A stretch of DNA of 22,382 nucleotides from contig JBBCJM010000147.1 in assembly GCA_037190175.1 (NCBI GenBank), positions 1 through 22,382 on the forward strand. Reading direction: 5' to 3'. The position numbers and the translations under genes were made by a program. Under the pieces are notes generated by a model. It was not told where the DNA came from, did not search any database, and saw only the letters and a list, made by a program, of their open reading frames with translations. The stretch is from JBBCJM01 sp037190175 (GTDB lineage Bacteria; Pseudomonadota; Alphaproteobacteria; Rhodobacterales; Rhodobacteraceae). Shown here piece after piece: positions 16,756 to 22,382 of the stretch (positions within the stretch are counted from its first letter, which is position 1; each line of letters begins with the position of its first letter).

Positions 16756-17403
16756 ATGCTCACCGAAGACGAGAAGGACGAGTTGTTCGACGCCATCTGC
16801 GACGGCGACCGCGGGACGGTGGTCGAGCTGGTGCAGAAGGCCGCCGATGCCGGGATGGATCTGGCCGAACTGCTGAACAGCGCGATGATCCCGGCCATGG
16901 CCGAGGTGGGCGAGCAGTTCTCGCGCGGCGAGATCTTCGTGCCCGAGATGCTGGTGGCCGCCCGGGCCATGCAGGGCGGCATCGACATCATCGAGCCGGT
17001 GCTGGCGGGCGCGGGCCACGAGCCCATCGGCCGGGTGGTGATCGGCAGCGTCAAGGGCGACCTGCACGACATCGGCAAGAACCTGGTGGTGATGATGCTG
17101 AAGGGCGCGGGGTTCGAGGTCGAGGATCTGGGCGTGGACGTGCCGATCTCGGAATTCCAGGCGGCGGTGGACCGCGGCCACCGCATCGTCTGCCTCAGCG
17201 CGCTGCTGACCACCACCAAGGGCGAGATGCGCAAGGTGGTCGAGCATTTCCGCAGCACCAACCGCAACGACGTGCGGATCGTGATCGGCGGCGCGGTGGT
17301 GACGCAGGACTATGCCGACACCATCGGCGCTGACGGCTATGGCGAGGACGCCCCGGCGGCGGTCAAGGCGGTGCGGCGCTGTCTGGAGATGACGGCGGCC
17401 TGA
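16756..17403 (+). CDS. Corrinoid-binding methyl-carrier protein (MtaC/MtbC/MttC-like)
   Basis: A 215-residue two-domain protein carrying a cobalamin cofactor that shuttles a methyl group between a substrate methyltransferase and an acceptor enzyme. Residues 1-85 form the helical cap (LLNSAMIPAMAEVGEQFSRGEIFVPEMLVAARAM is the conserved cap segment). Residues 92-215 form the Rossmann B12 domain: D-x-H-x-x-G at Asp102, His104 and Gly107 (His104 is the cobalt ligand), S-x-L at 148-150, and IGGA at 177-180. Length and order match stand-alone corrinoid proteins and also the middle module of MetH. It has a weak ribosome site and its own promoter, and is followed 16 bp later by the reactivase gene. 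Its partner may be the UroD-family protein (20866-22074) and the methyl-H4folate transferase at the right edge. Confidence 0.93.
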   Translation: MLTEDEKDELFDAICDGDRGTVVELVQKAADAGMDLAELLNSAMIPAMAEVGEQFSRGEIFVPEMLVAARAMQGGIDIIEPVLAGAGHEPIGRVVIGSVKGDLHDIGKNLVVMMLKGAGFEVEDLGVDVPISEFQAAVDRGHRIVCLSALLTTTKGEMRKVVEHFRSTNRNDVRIVIGGAVVTQDYADTIGADGYGEDAPAAVKAVRRCLEMTAA

Positions 17404-17419
17404 AGAGGGGCGGGGCCGG

Positions 17420-19294
17420 ATGAAGCTGACGGTGAAGACCGACGACGGCGCGGTGGACAGCGCGTTCCGCGTCGAGGCGCAGGGCGAGGATCTGGTCGAG
17501 CTGCTGGCCCGCGGCGGCGTCACGCTGAACTGCCGCTGCGGCAAGGACGGCAGTTGCGGCGGCTGCAACCTGGTGATCGAGGACGGCAGCTACGAGATGC
17601 GCGGCAGGGCCTTCGCCGCGACGCCCGAGCGGCACCGCAACGTGCTGGCCTGCCAGACCCGCCTCACGGGGCGCGCGGCCACCCTGCGGATCCCCTCGCG
17701 CTCGCGGCTGGAGGTCTCGGGCGAGATCGAGTCGGGGTTTGCCTTTGCGATGCAGGCCCCTGCCCCGGTGTGGCGGAGGGTGAGCGCCATGGTGGCCGCA
17801 GCCAGCCTGACCGACCACCGCTCCCACGCCGAACGGCTGGTCGCGGCATTGGCGCAAGCCCTGGGCGCCGCGGTGGAGCTGCCGCAGCCGCTGATGGCCG
17901 CCCTGCCCGACCTGAGCGCCGGCGGTCCGGTCACCGCGGCGCTGTCCTGGCGCGGGGATCGCTGGCGGGTCACCGGGATCGGCGACGGGCCCACGGCCCG
18001 CCACGCCGTCGCCATCGACATCGGCACCACCACGGTTGCCGGCATCCTGGTGGCGATGGAGACGGGCGAGATCCTGGAACGCGCCACGCGCTACAACCAG
18101 CAGTTCCTGCTGGCCGACGATGTGGCGGCGCGGATTTCCGTCAGCGACTCCCCGGCGGCGCTGGAGCGGATGCAGGGCCTGGTCGTCCAGGACACCCTGA
18201 TGCCGGTGATCGACAGCCTGTGCCACGCCCGCGGCCTCAAGCGCGAGGATATCGGCCGCGTCGCCCTCGCCGGCAACACGGTGATGAGCCATCTGGCCCT
18301 CGGCCTGCCGGTGAACAGCATCGGCCGCGCCCCCTTTGCCCCGGTGCTGCGCGCACCCCGCAACGTGCGGGCCCGCGACATCCGCCTGCCGCTGGAGGCC
18401 GATGTGCCGGTGGACGTGCTGCCCGCGATCGCCGGCTATGTCGGCGGCGACATCACCGCCGGCATCCATGTCTCGGGCCTCAAGGCCCGCCGCCCCGGCA
18501 CCCTGCTCTTGGACCTCGGCACCAATTGCGAGATGGTGCTGCGCGACACCGGCGGGCTGATCGCCTGCGCCACCCCCGCCGGCCCGGCCTTCGAGGGCGG
18601 CGGCCTCAGCCACGGGATGCGCGCCACCGATGGCGCCATCGCCCATGTGCGGATCGCGCCGGACGGGACCTTCCGGCTGGACACCATCGGCAGGCGCAAG
18701 CCGCGCGGCATCTGCGGCTCGGCGATCATCGACTTCATCGCCACCGGGCACCGGGCCGGGCTGATCAACCGCCGCGGCCGGCTGGACCGCGACCGGCTGG
18801 CGGCGCTGGGCCGGCTGGTCGAGATCGACCATGGCAACCGCCGCATGGCCGCCTGCCGGCTGGTCGCGGCGGCGGAAAGCGAGACCGGGCAGGACGTTCT
18901 GGTGACCGAACGGGACATCTCGGAGCTGTTGCAGGCCAAGGCGGCGGTCTTCGCCGGGATGCAGACGCTCTTGGGCCATCGCGGCTGGGGCGTGGCCGAG
19001 ATCCCCGAGCTGATCCTCGCCGGCGGCTTTGCCCGGCATGTCGATATCGGCAATGCGATCACTTTGGGCCTGTTCCCCGACCTGCCGCGCGAGTGCTTCA
19101 CCGTGCTGGGCAATGCCTCGCTGGCCGGGGCCTATGCGGCGCTGGTGGACCGGGCGGCGCTGCCGGCGATGCAGGCGCTGCATCTGCAGCCCGAGGTGAT
19201 CGAGCTGAACCTGATCGCGGCCTTCGAGGGCAACTTCATCGACGCGCTCTACCTGCCGCGGCCGTCCCGGCAGGGCCTGCTGGCGGTGGGGTGA
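17420..19294 (+). CDS. Reductive activator of corrinoid proteins (RACo/RamA-like, ASKHA)
   Basis: A 624-residue ATP-dependent enzyme that reduces inactive Co(II) corrinoid to Co(I). The N-terminal plant-type [2Fe-2S] domain has CX5CX2CX28C ligands Cys40, Cys46, Cys49 and Cys78. A middle linker of about 100 residues leads to the ASKHA ATPase (DUF4445), with phosphate loop DIGTTT (200-205), AGNTVMSHLALG, a second phosphate-like DLGTNCEMVL, GPAFEGGGLSHGMRA and a late ILAGGFARHVDIGNAITLGLFPD. Length and architecture match the RACo family known from acetogen O-demethylases and from split methionine synthases in Rhodobacterales. It uses NQQ where many relatives have NPQ. The stop overlaps the start of the next gene (TGATG), so translation is probably coupled. 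Confidence 0.93.
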   Translation: MKLTVKTDDGAVDSAFRVEAQGEDLVELLARGGVTLNCRCGKDGSCGGCNLVIEDGSYEMRGRAFAATPERHRNVLACQTRLTGRAATLRIPSRSRLEVSGEIESGFAFAMQAPAPVWRRVSAMVAAASLTDHRSHAERLVAALAQALGAAVELPQPLMAALPDLSAGGPVTAALSWRGDRWRVTGIGDGPTARHAVAIDIGTTTVAGILVAMETGEILERATRYNQQFLLADDVAARISVSDSPAALERMQGLVVQDTLMPVIDSLCHARGLKREDIGRVALAGNTVMSHLALGLPVNSIGRAPFAPVLRAPRNVRARDIRLPLEADVPVDVLPAIAGYVGGDITAGIHVSGLKARRPGTLLLDLGTNCEMVLRDTGGLIACATPAGPAFEGGGLSHGMRATDGAIAHVRIAPDGTFRLDTIGRRKPRGICGSAIIDFIATGHRAGLINRRGRLDRDRLAALGRLVEIDHGNRRMAACRLVAAAESETGQDVLVTERDISELLQAKAAVFAGMQTLLGHRGWGVAEIPELILAGGFARHVDIGNAITLGLFPDLPRECFTVLGNASLAGAYAALVDRAALPAMQALHLQPEVIELNLIAAFEGNFIDALYLPRPSRQGLLAVG

Positions 19295-19929
19295 TGGAGT
19301 TCCCGGCCGCCGAGCTGATGCAGGTCGCCGCGCCGCGGCTGCGGCGGCAGACCCAGTTCGCGCGGCCGCTGGCCCGCGGCGGGCGCAAGGCCGCCGAGAT
19401 GGAGCGCCTGCTGGACCTCGCCGCCGCCTGCGTGCTGGACCTTGCGCACCCGCAGGCGGTGTTCCGGGCGCTTTCCGTGGTCCGCGAGGACACGGGGTTC
19501 CGGCTGGAGGGCACCACCTTGCTCGCCGGCTCGGTCCTGCCCGAAGGACTGCCCGAGGGCGGCCGGCTGTCGGCCTATGTGCTGACCCTGGGCTATGCGC
19601 AGGAAGAGGCGTTCGAGCGGCTGGGGCGCGACTACATGCTGCACCATTTCCAGACCATGCTGGGGCGCGAGATGCTGTTCGCGCTGGGCCGCGCCGCGCA
19701 TCGCCGGGCCGAGGCGCAGGCCCCCGGCCACCGCCTGCGCCGGATCGCGCTGCGGATGGAGGACGACCGGCAGTTGTGGGATCCGGCCGCGGCGCAGGGC
19801 CTGTTGCGGCTGTTCGGGGAGGAGAACCCGGGGGTGGCGATCACCGGGACCGGGTTCTTCACGCCCTTGAATTCCACGCTGGGGCTGATGCTGGCGGAAC
19901 CCGTCAGCGCCCCAGCCCGGCCCGGTTGA
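19294..19929 (+). CDS. Small protein resembling the MetH cobalamin-reactivation (SAM-binding) domain
   Basis: A 211-residue protein starting inside the reactivase stop codon (TGATG). The C-terminal segment LRRIALRMEDDRQLWDPAAAQGLLRLFGEENPGVAITGTGFFTPLNSTLGLMLAE follows the pattern of the vitamin-B12-dependent methionine synthase activation domain, where P-x-x-S-x-x-G occurs near the end. The central LGRDYMLHHFQTMLGREMLFALGRAAHRRAEA resembles its helical core. The canonical RxSxGY SAM-binding loop is not evident, so SAM binding may be lost. Such stand-alone proteins accompany corrinoid methyltransferase operons and probably assist reactivation. The 3' end overlaps the convergent hydroxyacid dehydrogenase gene by 26 bp. 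Family assignment is by pattern, moderate confidence. Confidence 0.7.
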   Translation: MEFPAAELMQVAAPRLRRQTQFARPLARGGRKAAEMERLLDLAAACVLDLAHPQAVFRALSVVREDTGFRLEGTTLLAGSVLPEGLPEGGRLSAYVLTLGYAQEEAFERLGRDYMLHHFQTMLGREMLFALGRAAHRRAEAQAPGHRLRRIALRMEDDRQLWDPAAAQGLLRLFGEENPGVAITGTGFFTPLNSTLGLMLAEPVSAPARPG

Positions 19930-20866
19930 AGAGCAGCGCCGGGTCGATCCGCCCCTTCAGCCCGGCCAGCACGTTCTGGGCGGCAACGATCCCCATCCGC
20001 TCGGTCGTCTCGGCGCTGAGGGCGGCCGAATGCGGGCTGAGCACGACATTCGGCAGGTGCAGCAGCGGCAGGTCGGAAGGCGGCGGTTCCTGTTCGAAGC
20101 AGTCGAGGCCCGCACCGCCCCGCGCCATCCGCCCGGTCAGCGCCGCATGCAGCGCCGCCTCGTCCACCAGCCCGCCCCGGGCGGCGTTGATGAGCAAGGC
20201 GGTCGACTTCATCGCCGCCAGCTCCCGCGCGCCGATGATCCCGCGGGTTTCGGGCGTGAGCGGCAGGTGCAGGCTGACCGCATCCACCTCCGGCAGCACC
20301 GCCCGCCAGTCGGCCACCGGCTGGCAACCGGCAGAGGCCGGGTCGGCGAAGGGGTCATGCGCCAGCACGCCCATGTCGAAGGCCAGCGCACGCCGCGCCA
20401 CCTCGCGCCCGATCCGCCCGAACCCCAGCAGCAGCAGCTTGCGGCCCGCCAGTTCCCCCACCGCCTGGCTGTCGCGGATCGCCCAGTTGCCCGAACGCAC
20501 CGCCGCGTCATAGGGGCCGACCTGCCGCACCAGCGACAGCAGCATCGCCAGCACCTGCTCGGCCACCGAGACCGCATTGACCCCGCCGACGATGGTCACC
20601 GGCACCCCCCGCGCGGTCAGCGCCGCCACCGGCAGGTTGTCGCAGCCCACCCCGTGGCGCGACACCACCCGCAGGCCGGGCATATGGGCCAGATCGGCCT
20701 CGGCCAGAACGCCATAGCGGATCAGCACCGCGTCGGCGCCGCGCAGCAGGTCCGGCGGCAAGGCGGCGCCCGGATCCTCCACCACCTCGATCTGCAAGCC
20801 CGGCTCGGCCCGCAGCACCGCCATCCCCGAGGCGTGAATGCGCCCCGCCACCACGACCTTGGCCAT
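19904..20866 (-). CDS. D-isomer-specific 2-hydroxyacid dehydrogenase (PGDH-like)
   Basis: A 320-residue NAD-dependent dehydrogenase of the 3-phosphoglycerate/hydroxypyruvate family. It has a Rossmann motif G-F-G-R-I-G (148-153), substrate and catalytic Arg230 (NAARGGLVDE), Glu260 (CFEQEPP) and His279 (SPHSAALS). VSRHGVGCDNL (68-78) is the usual substrate-loop segment. It lacks the C-terminal ACT domain of biosynthetic SerA, so a catabolic or one-carbon role is more likely. ATG 20866 overlaps the stop of the upstream methyltransferase gene (TGATG), implying coupled translation. A GTG at 20869 is an alternative start one codon earlier. The tight coupling suggests its substrate is related to the methyltransferase product, which is inference. 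Confidence 0.9.
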   Translation of the reverse strand: MAKVVVAGRIHASGMAVLRAEPGLQIEVVEDPGAALPPDLLRGADAVLIRYGVLAEADLAHMPGLRVVSRHGVGCDNLPVAALTARGVPVTIVGGVNAVSVAEQVLAMLLSLVRQVGPYDAAVRSGNWAIRDSQAVGELAGRKLLLLGFGRIGREVARRALAFDMGVLAHDPFADPASAGCQPVADWRAVLPEVDAVSLHLPLTPETRGIIGARELAAMKSTALLINAARGGLVDEAALHAALTGRMARGGAGLDCFEQEPPPSDLPLLHLPNVVLSPHSAALSAETTERMGIVAAQNVLAGLKGRIDPALLFNRAGLGR

Positions 20867-22074
20867 CACCCCTGCCCCTTCGCCAGCCGCTCGAAATACG
20901 AGGCGCCGGTCGCCAGCACCGCGTCGTGCCGCAGCGGGTAGCGGCCCATCTCATGCGCCATCTCGAAATAGGCCACGGTGGTTTCCGGCGGAATGTCGTG
21001 GCCCAGGTTGTGGCAGGGCGCGATGATATAGCCGCCGTCGCGGCCCAGGTCGGTCATCCGCCGCGCGATCTCCCACCGCAGCTCATCCAGCGTGGCGCCC
21101 GGCATCATCTGCTGCACGTCCATCGCGCCGTGGTAGGCCAGCCTGCGCCCGTATTTCCCGGCCAGCGCCGCGGTATCGCTCATCCCCACGCAGGAGGTCT
21201 GCACCGGGTTCAGGATATCGGCGCCGATCTCGATCAGGTCCTCGATCAGCGGCCCGACCGCGCCGTCGGTGTGCATCATCAGTTTCGCCCTGGTCAGGCT
21301 TTTGATGTGGCGGTGCAGGTCGTCCATGAAGGGTTTCACCCGCTTGCGGAACAGCTTGGGCGAGAGGAGCAGCGAGGTCTGGGTGCCCAGGTCGTCGGTG
21401 ACATAGGCGATGTCGATATAGTCGCCCACCTCGGCCATGTAGCGGGTCCACATCCGCTTCAGCAGGTCGGTGATCCGCCCCATCAGCGCGTCGCTGAACT
21501 CGGGATTGATCACCATGTCGATGAAGAACTTCTCGTAGCCGCGGATTTGCAACGAACTCATCAGCGGCCCGGCCTTGATCGCATCGGCGCCGATGACATA
21601 GCCGGTGGTCTCGTGCAGCTGCCTCGCCCGCTCGCGCAGGCCGGCGAACTGGCGCGGATCCTCGGGGTCTGGCCAGGCGTGGTTCTCGATATCGTCGATG
21701 GTCTGGGCGTCCTTCAGCGGCGCGCCGTCGACCGCGTAGTGCTCGCGCTCCCCCGCGCCGCGGTAGGGCACGCCCCACATGTCGACATAGCCGTCGGCAT
21801 CGCTGCGCTCCTTGACCTGCACCCAGGTCGGCACCAGCCAGCGGAAGTCGATGTGGAACTTCTGCAGCAGCGCCTCGTCCGGGACCACGGTCTGCGCCAT
21901 GCGGTCGAGCACAAGCTCTTCGTTCTGCATCGGCACATCGGGCAGCAGCGGCTTGAGGCCTCGGTAATGGAAGCGGTGGATCGAGCCGATGTGCTTGCCC
22001 ATGTCCATCGGCACCCATTCCGGCCCCGCCCGCTCCATCGCCGCCTGGAAATTCTCGCGCGGGGTCATCGCCAT
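20866..22074 (-). CDS. UroD-family methyltransferase (corrinoid-linked, MtaA/MtbA/CmuA-like fold)
   Basis: A 402-residue protein of the uroporphyrinogen decarboxylase superfamily, in the branch used for methyl transfer. Features: a TIM-barrel core with VINPEFSDALMGRITDLLKRM, DDLGTQTSLLLSPKLFRKRVKPF (228-250), HTDG with His268 and Asp270, NPVQTSC with Cys295, and the family-typical C-terminal YIIAPCHNLGHDIPPE with Cys354. Zn-dependent MtaA/MtbA enzymes have H-x-C...C; here the middle Cys is replaced by Asp270, so metal binding may differ. True HemE is shorter (about 340-350) and lacks this ending. In context it is probably the methyltransferase that moves a methyl group between a small molecule and the corrinoid protein. 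ATG 22074 follows GAGGAG. Promoter and site B lie upstream. Confidence 0.85.
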   Translation of the reverse strand: MAMTPRENFQAAMERAGPEWVPMDMGKHIGSIHRFHYRGLKPLLPDVPMQNEELVLDRMAQTVVPDEALLQKFHIDFRWLVPTWVQVKERSDADGYVDMWGVPYRGAGEREHYAVDGAPLKDAQTIDDIENHAWPDPEDPRQFAGLRERARQLHETTGYVIGADAIKAGPLMSSLQIRGYEKFFIDMVINPEFSDALMGRITDLLKRMWTRYMAEVGDYIDIAYVTDDLGTQTSLLLSPKLFRKRVKPFMDDLHRHIKSLTRAKLMMHTDGAVGPLIEDLIEIGADILNPVQTSCVGMSDTAALAGKYGRRLAYHGAMDVQQMMPGATLDELRWEIARRMTDLGRDGGYIIAPCHNLGHDIPPETTVAYFEMAHEMGRYPLRHDAVLATGASYFERLAKGQG

Positions 22075-22113
22075 GTCGTGCTGCTCCTCGGTCGCGGGAT
22101 TGACTTCGAATTC

Positions 22114-22142
22114 ACGCTAGGCGCCGCCAGGGGGCGCGTCAA
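22114..22142 (-). promoter_or_regulatory. Promoter of the UroD-family methyltransferase gene
   Basis: On the minus strand TTGACG (22142-22137), 17 bp, TAGCGT (22119-22114), giving a start near 22107 and a leader of about 33 nt with GAGGAG before ATG. Dyad site B lies roughly 105-120 bp upstream of this start. Confidence 0.5.
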
Positions 22143-22211
22143 GCGCGCCAGATGCCTTCGGAGCCCGCAGAAACCTGCAGGATATGCGACAAAGTGCCAC
22201 CTGATGCCGGT

Positions 22212-22229
22212 TATGCATTCGCAGTCATA
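22212..22229 (+). promoter_or_regulatory. Corrinoid-locus dyad, site B
   Basis: TATGCATTCGCAGTCATA, with 5 of 7 left-arm and 7 of 7 right-arm matches to TATGACT-NCGN-AGTCATA. It lies in the 192-bp divergent region between the UroD-family gene and the methyl-H4folate transferase, 37 bp before the latter. The right end overlaps CATATC/TATCAT, a possible -10 without a good -35. Confidence 0.6.
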
Positions 22230-22266
22230 TCATTTGCAGGAAGACCCCCACCCAGAAAGGCTGATC

Positions 22267-22382
22267 ATGACGCGCACCGTGCTGGAATCGAGGACGAAGA
22301 CCGTGGTGATCGGGTTCGAGGAGCCGTTCTGCGTGATCGGCGAGCGGATCAACCCCACCGGGCGCAAGAAGCTGGCGGCGGA
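22267..22382 (+). CDS. Methyltetrahydrofolate:corrinoid methyltransferase, N-terminal part (runs off the window)
   Basis: 38 codons are visible from ATG 22267. They contain FCVIGERINPTGRKKLAAE, the conserved first strand of the pterin-binding TIM barrel in methyl-H4folate transferases (AcsE/MeTr, the third MetH module, CmuB/MtvA-like) and, more distantly, dihydropteroate synthase. VIGERINPTG is characteristic of the methyltransferases. AGAAAGG six bases before ATG is the ribosome site, and the GAAAGGCTGA sequence repeats the leader of the gene at 14751. It would accept the methyl group from the corrinoid protein onto tetrahydrofolate, or donate in reverse. Truncated by the window edge only. 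Confidence 0.88.
   Translation, partial: MTRTVLESRTKTVVIGFEEPFCVIGERINPTGRKKLAA

Noticed and set aside
22150..22266. Possible cobalamin riboswitch before the methyl-H4folate transferase gene (GCAGGAAGACC recalls a B12 box, GTGCCACCTG recalls GCCACTG).
   Set aside because: The other conserved blocks (GGGAA, GCAACTGT) and paired helices are absent, and the space holds a dyad operator instead. A covariance-model search would settle it.

Overview
High-GC DNA (roughly 70 percent G+C) with strongly G/C-ending codons. The gene set (MsbA-like exporter, single-chain pyruvate carboxylase, YgiC/DUF1190 pair, stand-alone corrinoid methyltransfer parts) and an alphaproteobacterial GTTC-N7-GTTC SOS box before uvrD suggest an alphaproteobacterium, most likely a member of the Rhodobacteraceae (Rhodobacter/Paracoccus-like). 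The assignment comes from sequence character and family knowledge, not from a database search.

Layout. (1) 1-4040: the tail of an unidentified gene, an MsbA-like ABC exporter and a 631-residue acyl-CoA synthetase, all rightward. (2) 4050-7132, leftward: uvrD/pcrA helicase, preceded by a LexA-type box, and a MarR-family regulator divergent from (3) a rightward DHA2-type 14-TM MFS exporter (7270-8775). (4) 8868-12308: a complete pyruvate carboxylase with a promoter and a palindrome overlapping its ribosome binding site, followed by a GC hairpin, a TTTGG/CCAAA repeat-like block and an intrinsic terminator. (5) 12551-14366: a YgiC/YjfC-type ATP-grasp ligase and its usual partner, a DUF1190 lipoprotein, then tRNA-Gly(GCC) with promoter and terminator.

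(6) 14751-22382 is the most interesting part, a corrinoid-dependent methyl-transfer locus. Rightward: a protein with two tandem NTF2/SnoaL-like domains and an SDR dehydrogenase (one unit); then a corrinoid-binding methyl carrier, a [2Fe-2S]/ASKHA corrinoid reactivase (RACo/RamA-like) and a small protein resembling the MetH activation domain (second unit). Leftward: a UroD-family methyltransferase translationally coupled to a 2-hydroxyacid dehydrogenase (third unit). At the right edge a methyltetrahydrofolate:corrinoid methyltransferase starts rightward and runs out of the window. Together they provide a plausible methyl donor transferase, carrier, acceptor transferase to tetrahydrofolate, and reactivation machinery, plus two oxidoreductases that could process the demethylated product.

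The main observation is a shared 18-bp near-palindrome, consensus TATGACTNCGNAGTCATA, at 14663-14680, 16724-16741 and 22212-22229. These are the intergenic regions before the NTF2/SDR unit, before the corrinoid/reactivase unit, and between the divergent UroD-family and methyl-H4folate transferase genes. All three contain CGCAGTCAT on one strand. This looks like the operator of an undescribed local regulon, and it ties the NTF2/SDR unit to the methyltransferase genes. The regulator is not recognisable in the window. The methyl donor is not determined. A split methionine synthase is the main alternative to a demethylation pathway.
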